A stretch of DNA of 64,000 nucleotides from JAUSIF01 sp040901465 (GTDB lineage Bacteria > Pseudomonadota > Alphaproteobacteria > Rhizobiales > Xanthobacteraceae): NCBI GenBank assembly GCA_040901465.1, contig JBBDYN010000055.1:5843-69842 (forward strand), in the 5' to 3' direction. The notes under the pieces are model-generated. The model searched no databases and was not told the origin of the DNA. It saw nothing but the letters and a program-made list of their open reading frames with translations. Made by a program: the position numbers and the translations under genes. Shown here in pieces: positions 43,852 through 52,119 of the stretch (positions are counted from its first letter, which is position 1; each line of letters starts with the position of its first letter).

Positions 43852-45045
43852 ATGGCCAAGTTTCGAACGCTCGACGGGGCCGACCTCGCAGGCAAGCGGG
43901 TCCTCATTCGCGTCGATCTCAACGTACCGATGGAAGCCGGCAAGGTAAGCGACGACACGCGCCTGCGTGCGTCAGCGCCCACGATCCGCGAGATCGCCGG
44001 CAAGGGCGGCAAGGCAATCCTCCTGTCGCATTTCGGCCGGCCCAAGGGCCGCGACGAGACGCAGTCGCTCAAGCAGATCGTCCCCGACTTCGCCGAAGTG
44101 ATCGGCAAGCCCGTCGCCTTCGCGCCGGACTGCATCGGACGTGAAGCCGAGAAGGCGGTCGCGGCGCTAAAGCCCGGCGACGTTCTCGTACTCGAGAACA
44201 CACGCTTTCATCCCGGCGAAGAAAAGAACGCGCCGGATTTCGTCGCCGAACTGGCAAAGTTCGGCGATCTTTACGTCAACGACGCCTTCTCGGTTTCGCA
44301 CCGCGCGCACGCGTCGACCGAAGGCCTCGCGCACAAGCTTCCCGCCTTCGCCGGCCGCGCCATGCAGGCCGAACTTGAGGCGCTCACACGCGTCCTGGAA
44401 AATCCCGAACGTCCCGTGACGGCGATCATCGGCGGCGCGAAGATTTCCACGAAGCTTGAGCTCATTGGCAACCTGGTGACGAAAATGAATTTCCTCGTCA
44501 TCGGCGGCGCCATGGCGAATACGTTTCTGGCGGCCCTCGGAAAGCCGATCGGCAAGTCGCTGTCGGAAAACGACATGCTCGAAACCGCACGCAAGATCCT
44601 GCGAGACGCAGGCGCGAAGGGCTGCGAGATCGTCCTTCCGACGAACGTCGTGGTCGCGAAAAAATTCGCGGCCCACGTCCCATCGCGTGCGGTGCCGGTC
44701 GACCGCGTCGAGCCCGACGACTTGATCCTCGACATCGCGCCGAAGAGCGTCGAAGTGGTGATCTCCACCCTCGCCCGCTCGAAGACGCTGGTTTGGAACG
44801 GGCCGCTCGGCGCCTTCGAACTGGAACCCTTCGACATTGGCACGATCGAGGTGTCCGAGGCGGCCGCCGAACTCACGGCCGCGGGCAACCTCATCTCGGT
44901 TGCAGGCGGCGGCGACACGGTGGCGGCCCTTAACCAGGCGGGTGCGGCGTCCCGCTTTACCTATGTATCCACAGCCGGCGGGGCGTTTCTTGAGTGGATC
45001 GAGGGCAAGCCGCTTCCGGGGGTCGAGGTGCTGCGGGTAAAATGA
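43852..45045 (+). CDS. pgk: Phosphoglycerate kinase
   Basis: The 397-residue enzyme has the N-terminal substrate block VLIRVDLNVPM and LLSHFGRPKG, and ENTRFHPGEEKN. The C-domain nucleotide region is VWNGPLGAFE and VAGGGDTVAALNQAG. AAGGAAG precedes the ATG. It makes ATP from 1,3-bisphosphoglycerate. fba follows 73 bases downstream. Confidence 0.97.
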   Translation: MAKFRTLDGADLAGKRVLIRVDLNVPMEAGKVSDDTRLRASAPTIREIAGKGGKAILLSHFGRPKGRDETQSLKQIVPDFAEVIGKPVAFAPDCIGREAEKAVAALKPGDVLVLENTRFHPGEEKNAPDFVAELAKFGDLYVNDAFSVSHRAHASTEGLAHKLPAFAGRAMQAELEALTRVLENPERPVTAIIGGAKISTKLELIGNLVTKMNFLVIGGAMANTFLAALGKPIGKSLSENDMLETARKILRDAGAKGCEIVLPTNVVVAKKFAAHVPSRAVPVDRVEPDDLILDIAPKSVEVVISTLARSKTLVWNGPLGAFELEPFDIGTIEVSEAAAELTAAGNLISVAGGGDTVAALNQAGAASRFTYVSTAGGAFLEWIEGKPLPGVEVLRVK

Positions 45046-45118
45046 ACGCCACTGCTTCGCCCAGGACCGGCGATACGGATTGTCCGGAACGAGCGAAATC
45101 GAACGTAAGGAAAGCCCC

Positions 45119-46144
45119 ATGGATCTCGCAGCGCTGAACAATGTGGCCCAGGCGATGGTCGCGCCCGGCAAGGGCATCCTTGCCGCCGACGAGAGCTCGG
45201 GCACCATCAAGAAGCGCTTCGACGCGATCGGCGTAGAGTCCACCGCCGACAACCGGCGCGACTATCGCGAGCTCCTGTTCCGCTCCACCGAAGCGATGAG
45301 GAGCCACATCTCAGGCGTGATCCTCTATGACGAGACGATCCACCAGAACGCGAAGGACGGCACGCCGCTGGTGAAACTCATTGCGCAAACCGGTGCGCTG
45401 CCCGGCATCAAGGTCGACAAGGGCACGAAGCCGCTTCCGTTCAATCCGAGTGAGGTGGTCACCGAAGGCTTGGATGGATTGCGCGAGCGGCTGATCGAAT
45501 ATCGCGGCCTCGGCGCGAAATTCGCGAAGTGGCGCGGGGTCTATGACATCGGTCCGCGCATGCCAAGCTATAGCTGCATCCGCGCAAACGGCCACGGGCT
45601 CGCGCGCTACGCCGCGCTCTGCGTCGAGGAAGACATCGTGCCGATCGTCGAACCAGAAGTCCTGATGGACGGCGATCACGACATCGACACCTGCTACGAG
45701 GTCACCGAGTTCGTGCTGAAGGAGACCTTCCAGGAACTTTATTATCAAAAGGTCCCGCTCGAAGGCATCGTGCTGAAGCCGAACATGGTCGTGCCCGGCA
45801 AGAAGAGCGCGAAGCGCGTCTCGATCGAAGAGGTCGCGGAAAAAACCGTGAAGCTCCTCAAGGCGTGCGTGCCGGCCTCCGTCTCCGGTATCGCGTTCCT
45901 GTCGGGTGGACAATCGGACGAGGAGGCGACGGCCCACCTCGACGCCATGAACAAGATCGGCGGGCTCCCGTGGAAGCTCACCTTCTCCTACGGCCGCGCT
46001 TTGCAGGCCGCACCGCAGAGGGCGTGGTCCGGCAGGAGCGATAATATCGCGGCCGCCCAGCGCGCCTTCGCGCACCGCGCAAGAATGAACGGTCTCGCCT
46101 CACTTGGCCAATGGAAGGCGGACCTCGAAAAGAAGGCGGCATAA
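45119..46144 (+). CDS. fba: Class I fructose-bisphosphate aldolase
   Basis: The 341-residue enzyme is of the Schiff-base (class I) type familiar from animals and plants. It has GKGILAADESSGTIKKRF, the acid/base Glu in PIVEPEVLMDG (Glu180), the Schiff-base Lys in GIVLKPNMVVPGKK (Lys220), and FLSGGQSDEEAT. AAGGAAAG lies before the ATG at 45119; an upstream in-frame codon at 45080 is unlikely. It ends the glycolytic part of the operon. Confidence 0.96.
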   Translation: MDLAALNNVAQAMVAPGKGILAADESSGTIKKRFDAIGVESTADNRRDYRELLFRSTEAMRSHISGVILYDETIHQNAKDGTPLVKLIAQTGALPGIKVDKGTKPLPFNPSEVVTEGLDGLRERLIEYRGLGAKFAKWRGVYDIGPRMPSYSCIRANGHGLARYAALCVEEDIVPIVEPEVLMDGDHDIDTCYEVTEFVLKETFQELYYQKVPLEGIVLKPNMVVPGKKSAKRVSIEEVAEKTVKLLKACVPASVSGIAFLSGGQSDEEATAHLDAMNKIGGLPWKLTFSYGRALQAAPQRAWSGRSDNIAAAQRAFAHRARMNGLASLGQWKADLEKKAA

Positions 46145-46213
46145 TTTCGGCTTGTTCGCGTTCTTCAGTCGAACCCGCGAGGCATCATGTAGCGTAAAGG
46201 ATGCGGCAGAACC

Positions 46214-46870
46214 ATGGACGCACGAAGCGAACAGGAAGCAATCAGACCACGCCTTATCCTGACAACTCCGATCATCGAAGACGCGGCCGCCTTCGCGCCG
46301 TCGCTCGCCGCCGCCTGCGGCGCCGCCGACGTCGCCGGGGTCGTTCTCCGCCTCAAGACAGCCGGCGACGCCGAGCTTCTTGAAAAAATTCGCGCGCTCG
46401 CGCCGGGCGTGCACCGCGTGGGAGCGGCACTTATCCTCGAAGACCTCGTACAGCTCGTGAACACCGTGAATGCCGATGGCGCTCACATTACAAAAAGCGA
46501 CGCGCTCGCGGCGGCACGCGGTGCGCTGAAAGGCGACCACATCCTCGGCGCGGGCCGCCTGGAGAGCCGACATGATGCGATGACCGCGGGCGAGAGTGGC
46601 GCGGATTACGTTCTGTTCGGCGAGCCCGACGCCAACGGACGCCGGCCGACCATGCCGTCCCTCACCGAGCGCGTCACCTGGTGGGCCGAAGTATTCATCA
46701 TTCCGTGCGTCGCCTACGCGGCACACATCGACGAGATCGCGCCGCTCGTGCGTGCGGGCGCGGATTTCATCGCACTCGGGGATGAAGTGATCTGGGGTAC
46801 GGCCGAAGATCCGGCCGCGGCGCTTGCGGCGGCGTCCGTCTATCTTGGAGTCGCGGAGCGTGTCTCATGA
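46214..46870 (+). CDS. ThiE-like TIM-barrel protein lacking usual active-site motifs
   Basis: The 218-residue protein has the thiamine-phosphate synthase fold (PRLILTTPIIED, GAALILEDLVQLVNTVNADGAHI, GAGRLESRHDAMTAGESGADYVLFG). The GQxD and GPvfpT-type motifs of true ThiE are not present: the region after YVLFGEP reads DANGRRPTMPSL. It is therefore probably not an active TMP synthase. The stop overlaps the next start as ATGA, so it is coupled to a Sel1 protein. It follows fba by 69 bases. Confidence 0.75.
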   Translation: MDARSEQEAIRPRLILTTPIIEDAAAFAPSLAAACGAADVAGVVLRLKTAGDAELLEKIRALAPGVHRVGAALILEDLVQLVNTVNADGAHITKSDALAAARGALKGDHILGAGRLESRHDAMTAGESGADYVLFGEPDANGRRPTMPSLTERVTWWAEVFIIPCVAYAAHIDEIAPLVRAGADFIALGDEVIWGTAEDPAAALAAASVYLGVAERVS

Positions 46871-47820
46871 GCGCATGCCGCATCATCGCGCTCGTGGCAC
46901 TTTGCGCTTCGCTCCTCGTGGGATCGGCCAGCGCGCAAAAGAAAGACACTGCGAAAGAACCGCAGCAATCAGTGGCCGACGTCGCCTACGGCGCATTCCA
47001 GCAGGGCCATTTCCTGACCGCCTACGCCGAGGCGACGCGCCGCATCGAGGAGCGCAAGGACCCCAAGGCCATGACGCTCGTGGGCGAATTGCTTGCGAAC
47101 GGCCTCGGCGTTAAACGCGACGAGAAACGCGCCGCCTATTGGTACGATCTCGCGGCTAAGGCCGGCGACCGCGAAGCGATTTACGCGCTTGGTCTTCTCC
47201 ATCTGGAGGGGCGCGGCGTCGAACAGGACCGCGCCGAGGCGGGACGCCGATTCCGTGCCGCGGCCGAGCGCGGCCATCCGGCCGCCGCCTATAACCTCGC
47301 GCTCCTTTATCTGGAGGGCAAAATCTTCCCGCGCGATGTGCTTGCGGCGATCCGCTGGTTTCGCGTCGGCGCCGAGCAGGACCTTGCCGACGCACAGCAC
47401 GCGCTCGGCATCCTCTACAAGGAGGGCGACGGCGTGCAGAAGGATGCGACGCAGGCCGCACGCTGGCTCGAACGCGCCGCCAATCTCGGCCACGTGCCGG
47501 CCATGACCGAATTCGCCATCGCCGTGTTCAACGGCGACGGCGCGCAACGCGACGAAAAGCGCGCGGCGAAGCTGTTCCGCGAGGCGGCGTTGCGCGGCAA
47601 TCCGGTCGCGCAAAACCGTTACGCGCGTCTGCTCGCCATCGGCCTCGGTCTCGCGCAGAACTCGGTCGACGCCTGTGCCTGGCACATGCTTGCCCGCGCC
47701 CGGACCGTCTCCGACCCGACGCTGGACCGCGTGTGCGATACGCTCGCGCCCGCCGGCAGGGAGGCCGCCGCGAAGCGCTTAGAGAACTGGCTGAAGGGCG
47801 GGACAGAGAACCACACTTGA
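46867..47820 (+). CDS. Exported Sel1-repeat (TPR-like) protein
   Basis: The 317-residue product has a signal peptide (to about SASAQ, residue 24) and then about six Sel1-like repeats such as GDREAIYALGLLHLEGRGVEQD and LADAQHALGILYKEGDGVQKD. Sel1 repeats mediate protein contacts, often in envelope or signalling complexes. It overlaps the ThiE-like gene by four bases. The partner is unknown. Confidence 0.85.
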   Translation: MSACRIIALVALCASLLVGSASAQKKDTAKEPQQSVADVAYGAFQQGHFLTAYAEATRRIEERKDPKAMTLVGELLANGLGVKRDEKRAAYWYDLAAKAGDREAIYALGLLHLEGRGVEQDRAEAGRRFRAAAERGHPAAAYNLALLYLEGKIFPRDVLAAIRWFRVGAEQDLADAQHALGILYKEGDGVQKDATQAARWLERAANLGHVPAMTEFAIAVFNGDGAQRDEKRAAKLFREAALRGNPVAQNRYARLLAIGLGLAQNSVDACAWHMLARARTVSDPTLDRVCDTLAPAGREAAAKRLENWLKGGTENHT

Positions 47821-47875
47821 CGCATGCCGGCGCCGGCTGGCACGAGGAACGCGCCCACCACACGAGTAACTCCTG

Positions 47876-48439
47876 ATGAAAATCAACGGCAACGAAATCC
47901 GGCCTGGCATGGTCATCGAGTATGACGGAGGCCTGTGGGTTGCCGTGAAGTCGATGGCGGTGAAGCCCGGCAAGGGTCCGGCCTATAACCAGGTCGAGCT
48001 CAAGAATCTGATCGACGGCCGCAAGCTCAACAACCGCTTCGGCTCCGACGAGCGCGTCGAACGCGCGCGGCTCGAACACAAGGACTATCAATACCTCTAT
48101 CGTCAGGGCGAGAACCTCGTTTTCATGGACATGGACAGCTACGAGCAAATCGAACTGCACGAGGACTTCGTCGGCGAGCGCACAGCGTTCCTGCAGGACG
48201 GCATGAAGGTGACGTTGGAAATGCACGAGGAACGCCCGATCGGCATCCAGCTGCCGGATCAGGTGACGCTGCAGATCGTCGAGGCCGACGCGGTCGTGAA
48301 GGGCCAGACCGCCTCATCGTCCTATAAGCCCGCCAAACTCGAGAACGGATTGCGAGTCATGGTGCCTCCCTTCATCGGCGCCGGCGAACGGATCGTCGTC
48401 GACACGAACGAGGTCACCTACGTTCGCCGCGCGGAATAA
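47876..48439 (+). CDS. efp: Translation elongation factor P
   Basis: The 187-residue protein has the three beta-barrel domains of EF-P. The loop that reaches the ribosomal centre is VKPGKGPAYNQVELKN with Lys33 at the tip, so modification by an EpmA/EpmB-type route is possible, but those genes are not in the window. EF-P relieves stalling at polyproline; several products here (TolA, CpoB) are proline-rich. A palindromic repeat lies just after the stop. Confidence 0.96.
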   Translation: MKINGNEIRPGMVIEYDGGLWVAVKSMAVKPGKGPAYNQVELKNLIDGRKLNNRFGSDERVERARLEHKDYQYLYRQGENLVFMDMDSYEQIELHEDFVGERTAFLQDGMKVTLEMHEERPIGIQLPDQVTLQIVEADAVVKGQTASSSYKPAKLENGLRVMVPPFIGAGERIVVDTNEVTYVRRAE

Positions 48440-48443
48440 TGTC

Positions 48444-48528
48444 GTCATGCCCGGGCTTGACCCGGGCATCCATAAGCAGTTCATCGCGGCACAGTCGAAT
48501 GGATTTCCGGGTCAAGCCCGGCAATGAC
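48444..48528. repeat. Dispersed palindromic repeat, family A, intact copy
   Basis: The 85-base element starts GTCATGCCCGGGCTTGACCC and ends GGGTCAAGCCCGGCAATGAC, giving inverted ends around a 25-base middle. The same family occurs at 17851-17940. It lies between efp and suhB and may act as a terminator or be a non-autonomous dispersed element. It contains no gene. Confidence 0.85.
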
Positions 48529-48553
48529 GCATTGATTGAATGGCAACCGCGTA

Positions 48554-49342
48554 ATGATCCGCTCCCCCATAATCACCGTAATGGTGCAGGCCGCGCGCAA
48601 GGCGGCGCGCGCGCTCGTGCGCGACTTTGGCGAAGTCGAAAACCTTCAGGTCTCGCTGAAGGGTCCGGCGAATTTCGTATCCGCCGCCGACCGCCGCGCG
48701 GAGGAAATTCTCTACGCCGAACTTTCCAAGGCGCGACCCGCCTTCGGCTTCCTGATGGAAGAGCGCGGCCGCATCCAAGGCAAGGATCCGAATCATCAAT
48801 GGGTCGTCGATCCGCTCGACGGCACCACGAACTTCCTGCACGGAATTCCGATCTTCGCGATCTCGATCGCGCTCGTGAAGGACGGCACGCCGATCGCGGG
48901 CCTCGTCTTCAATCCCGTCACCGATGAGACGTTCGTCGCCGAACGCGGCAAGGGCGCTTTTCTCAACGAGCGCAGGCTCCGCGTTGCCGCGCGGCGCGAT
49001 CTCGACAACTGCGTCGTCTGCTGCGGCATTCCCCATCGCGGCCGCGGCGACCGCGCCCAGTTCCGCAAGGAACTCGCCGCGGTCCAGGAGCGCGTCGCCG
49101 GCCTCCGGCGCACCGGCGCGGCCGCGATCGACCTGGCCTGGGTCGCTGCCGGCCGCTTCGACGGCTTCTGGGAGCGCAGCCTTTCGCCCTGGGACCTCGC
49201 CGCCGGGCTCATCCTCGTGCGCGAAGCCGGCGGCTATGTCACCGATCTCGACGGCGGCGACGCAGCTCTTGATAAGGGCTCGGTGCTCGCCGGCAATGCG
49301 GACATCCACGGGGCGCTCTTGGCCCTGCTGAAATCCGCCTGA
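48554..49342 (+). CDS. suhB: Inositol monophosphatase family protein (SuhB-like)
   Basis: The 262-residue enzyme has the metal-binding EE pair at 69-70, DPLDGTTNFLHGIP from 86, and SPWDLAAGLILVREAGG near the end. These are hallmarks of SuhB-type inositol-1-monophosphatases, as opposed to the CysQ paralogue at 2165-2986. SuhB also joins ribosomal antitermination complexes in some bacteria. The ATG at 48554 is preferred to a TTG at 48536. Confidence 0.92.
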   Translation: MIRSPIITVMVQAARKAARALVRDFGEVENLQVSLKGPANFVSAADRRAEEILYAELSKARPAFGFLMEERGRIQGKDPNHQWVVDPLDGTTNFLHGIPIFAISIALVKDGTPIAGLVFNPVTDETFVAERGKGAFLNERRLRVAARRDLDNCVVCCGIPHRGRGDRAQFRKELAAVQERVAGLRRTGAAAIDLAWVAAGRFDGFWERSLSPWDLAAGLILVREAGGYVTDLDGGDAALDKGSVLAGNADIHGALLALLKSA

Positions 49343-49426
49343 CCTTGCCGTCATTCCGCCTTTCCCCGGCGGCATTTCATTTCCGCCCGTCTGTGCCATA
49401 TTCGGCGGGCGCAATAGCGAGGCCCC

Positions 49427-50599
49427 ATGGCGCGAGACGCCGATCTATTCGTCAAAGTCTCTTCGCCCCGGATCTTTCTGGTCCGGATGCTCGTCTTCCT
49501 CATCCTGGCCGCGTTGATCGCGGTCCTGATTTATCGCCAGATCTGGTCCGCCTTTCTCGCCAACCCGAGCCTGAACGGCATCATTCTCGGGGCGCTCCTG
49601 GTCGGCATCGTCATGGCGATCCGGCAAGTGATGCGGCTCTTCCCCGAGGTGCGCTGGATCAACAGTTTCCGCCTCGCCGATCCCGGGCTCACGGTGAACC
49701 GTCCGCCGGTTCTACTCGCGCCCATGGCGATGCTCCTCGGCGACCGCATGGGCCGCATGTCGATCTCGCAGGCGACCATGCGCGGCATTCTGGATTCGAT
49801 CGGGACGCGCCTCGATGAATCGCGCGACGTTGCGCGCTACCTCACCGGCCTGCTCGTGTTCCTTGGCCTCCTCGGCACCTTTTGGGGCTTGCTCGACACG
49901 ATCGGCTCGATCGGCCGCGTGATTCAGTCGCTGCAGGTCGGCGCCGACTCCGGAAGAATTTTCGAAGACCTGAAGACCGGCCTCGCCGCGCCGCTCAGCG
50001 GCATGGGCATCGCGTTTTCTTCGTCGCTGTTTGGCCTCGCGGGCTCGCTCATCCTCGGCTTCCTCGATCTGCAGGCGAGCCAGGCGCAGAACCGATTCTA
50101 TACCGATCTTGAAGACTGGCTCTCCACCACCGTGCGCGATCTCGGCGTAGGCGAAGCCGCTCCCGCCGCCGCGCGCATGGCCGATGCTTACCCGAGCGGC
50201 GTCGTCGAGGAATTCGCCGCCGCCGTCGATCGCTTCGAGCAGACCATGAAGTCGCGCGGCGGACCGCTCAGCGGCGAGCCCGCGTCCATGGCCGGGCTCA
50301 CCGCGATCGTTCACCGCCTTGAACAGGCGCTTAAGCCGATTTCGAAGATGCCGGAATTTCCGGTCGGCCAGATCACTGCTGCGATCGAACGGCTTGAAAA
50401 AGTGGTCGAGGACACCGGCACGCACCGCGCCACCAATGCGATGGTCAAGCTTGCCGAGAGCCTGCAGGCGCTTGTGCAGCACATGCGCAGCGAGCAGCAA
50501 TTGCTGCGCGACTGGGTCGAGGCCCAGGCCGACCAGCAGAACGAAATCCGCGGCCTCCTCCAGCGCCTTGCCCGCAAAGAGGCCGGCGAGAGGATCTAA
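49427..50599 (+). CDS. MotA/TolQ/ExbB-like proton-channel protein with C-terminal helical tail
   Basis: The 390-residue protein has two N-terminal transmembrane helices (about 17-38 and 47-68) and two more in the MotA/TolQ core (about 138-158 and 190-215, LTGLLVFLGLLGTFWGLLDTIGSI and GIAFSSSLFGLAGSLILGF). A long helical tail (about 260-385) follows. It is not TolQ, which is encoded elsewhere in this window. The gene three bases downstream encodes a MotB/OmpA-like partner, so the pair should form a cell-wall-anchored ion-driven motor or channel of unknown purpose. Confidence 0.87.
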   Translation: MARDADLFVKVSSPRIFLVRMLVFLILAALIAVLIYRQIWSAFLANPSLNGIILGALLVGIVMAIRQVMRLFPEVRWINSFRLADPGLTVNRPPVLLAPMAMLLGDRMGRMSISQATMRGILDSIGTRLDESRDVARYLTGLLVFLGLLGTFWGLLDTIGSIGRVIQSLQVGADSGRIFEDLKTGLAAPLSGMGIAFSSSLFGLAGSLILGFLDLQASQAQNRFYTDLEDWLSTTVRDLGVGEAAPAAARMADAYPSGVVEEFAAAVDRFEQTMKSRGGPLSGEPASMAGLTAIVHRLEQALKPISKMPEFPVGQITAAIERLEKVVEDTGTHRATNAMVKLAESLQALVQHMRSEQQLLRDWVEAQADQQNEIRGLLQRLARKEAGERI

Positions 50600-50602
50600 G
50601 CC

Positions 50603-51604
50603 ATGGCGATCGGACGCGCGCGCGCTCGTTTACGCACCGTCGACTATTGGCCGGGCTTCGTCGACGCGCTCTCGACGCTGCTGCTGGTGTTCGTGTTCCT
50701 GCTCTCGGTCTTCGTGCTCGCACAATTCTTCCTTAGCCAGGAAATCACCGGCAAGGAAAATGTCTTGACGCGCCTCACCGCTCAAATCCGCCAGCTCTCC
50801 GAAATTCTCTCCCTCGAGCGCGCCAATACCGGTTCGCTCGAGGAGCAAATCGCCTCGCTGCGGGCGAGCCTGCGCACCGCCGAAGGCGAGCGCGACCGCT
50901 TGCGCGGTGCCGGCGGCGGCGTTGACGTGAAGGCACTCGCCTCCGAGCTCGAGAGCGAGCGCGCCTTGAGCGAGCAGCAGATTTCACAGATCGCCCTCCT
51001 TAATCAGCAGATCGCCGCCCTTCGCCGCCAGCTCGCCGCTCTCGAAGACGCCCTCGAAGTCTCGGAGAAGCGCGACCGCGAGAGCCAGACCAAGATCGCC
51101 GATCTCGGCCAGCGTCTGAACGTGGCGCTCGCCCAGCGTGTCCAGGAACTGCAGCGCTATCGCTCGGAATTCTTCGGGCGGCTGCGCGAAATCCTCGGCA
51201 ATCGGCCGGAAATCCGCGTCGTCGGCGACCGCTTCGTGTTCCAGTCCGAGGTCTTCTTCGACCGCGGCTCGGCGGCGCTCCGCACCGAGGCGCGGCCGGA
51301 GCTGGACAAACTCGCGGCCGCTCTCCTCGATCTCGAAGGCAAGATTCCGAGCGACATTCCCTGGGTCTTGCGCGTCGACGGCCACACCGACACGCGCCCG
51401 ATCGCAACCGCGCAGTTCCCGTCGAACTGGGAGCTCTCTGCCGCGCGCGCGATCTCGGTGGTGCAGTACCTCATCAGCCGCGGGCTCAAGCCAGACCGCC
51501 TCGTGGCCGCGGGCTTCGGCGAGTTTCAGCCGCTCGATTCCGGAACAACCGACGAAGCCTATAGCCGCAATCGCCGCATTGAATTGAAGCTGACGGAACG
51601 CTAG
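50603..51604 (+). CDS. MotB-like protein with OmpA peptidoglycan-binding domain
   Basis: The 333-residue protein has one N-terminal helix with a candidate proton-carrying Asp (GFVDALSTLLLVFVFLLSVF, Asp21) and a coiled coil (about 50-185). An OmpA-like domain (about 200-333) contains LRVDGHTDTRPIATAQFPSN and SRNRRIELKL. This is the MotB layout. It starts three bases after the MotA-like gene. No flagellar genes adjoin, so it is unlikely to be the flagellar stator itself. Confidence 0.88.
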   Translation: MAIGRARARLRTVDYWPGFVDALSTLLLVFVFLLSVFVLAQFFLSQEITGKENVLTRLTAQIRQLSEILSLERANTGSLEEQIASLRASLRTAEGERDRLRGAGGGVDVKALASELESERALSEQQISQIALLNQQIAALRRQLAALEDALEVSEKRDRESQTKIADLGQRLNVALAQRVQELQRYRSEFFGRLREILGNRPEIRVVGDRFVFQSEVFFDRGSAALRTEARPELDKLAAALLDLEGKIPSDIPWVLRVDGHTDTRPIATAQFPSNWELSAARAISVVQYLISRGLKPDRLVAAGFGEFQPLDSGTTDEAYSRNRRIELKLTER

Positions 51605-51652
51605 CGCATGATCCCGAAAAGTGGGTGCCGGTTTTCGGAACAAATCATGCGC
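51604..51652. repeat. Dispersed palindromic repeat, family C
   Basis: GCGCATGAT at the left and ATCATGCGC at the right are perfect nine-base inverted ends. Inside, CCGAAAA and TTTTCGG are also inverted. I recall this 49-base element (CATGATCCCGAAAAGTGG...) as very abundant in Bradyrhizobium and Rhodopseudomonas genomes. It begins in the stop codon of the MotB-like gene and probably ends that message. Confidence 0.8.
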
Positions 51653-51665
51653 AACGGATAATGCC

Positions 51666-52118
51666 ATGCATGACGAGGTCCGCTTGCGCCCGTATCGCAC
51701 AGACGACGTCGAACCAACGATTGTCCTCTGGCGGAGCGCCTGGCGCGCGGCCATGCCGGAGGTCGACTTCGATGCGCGGCTCGATTGGTGGCGCAAGCGC
51801 TGGGTCGAAGAACTGGTTCCGGCCAACACGATCGTCGTCGCCGAACGCCACGGCAGCGTGGCGGGATTCGTCGTAATTGATCCAGCGACCGGCTGGCTCG
51901 ACCAAATGGTGGTTGAGCCGGAAAAGTGGGGATCCGGGATCGCAGAAAAATTGATCGACGAAGCCAAGCGCATTTCGCCGGCGAGCATCCGCCTCGACGT
52001 CAATCAATCGAACGCACGCGCCATCCGCTTTTACGAGCGGGTTGGATTCGTCCGCACCGGTTCCGGCGCCAATGCAAATTCCGGAGCGGCGACGTTTCTC
52101 TACGAGTGGAACCCGTGA
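51666..52118 (+). CDS. GNAT family N-acetyltransferase
   Basis: The 150-residue protein has the GNAT fold, with motif A in WLDQMVVEPEKWGSGIAEKLID and the motif B region VNQSNARAIRFYERVGFVRTG. The substrate is unknown. It starts 14 bases after a dispersed repeat. Its stop is one base from the end of the convergent ABC transporter gene. Confidence 0.88.
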   Translation: MHDEVRLRPYRTDDVEPTIVLWRSAWRAAMPEVDFDARLDWWRKRWVEELVPANTIVVAERHGSVAGFVVIDPATGWLDQMVVEPEKWGSGIAEKLIDEAKRISPASIRLDVNQSNARAIRFYERVGFVRTGSGANANSGAATFLYEWNP

Positions 52119-52119
52119 C

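Noticed and set aside
46145..46213. Possible tRNA-like sequence with a GTTCTTCAGTCGAACC stretch
   Set aside because: No acceptor or anticodon stems can be formed around it.
48536..48553. TTG start for suhB
   Set aside because: The ATG at 48554 fits the family better and the extension comes from sequence beside a repeat.
49427..51604. Zorya defence system
   Set aside because: The ZorAB-like layout is present but no ZorC, ZorD or ZorE gene adjoins. The neighbours are housekeeping genes.
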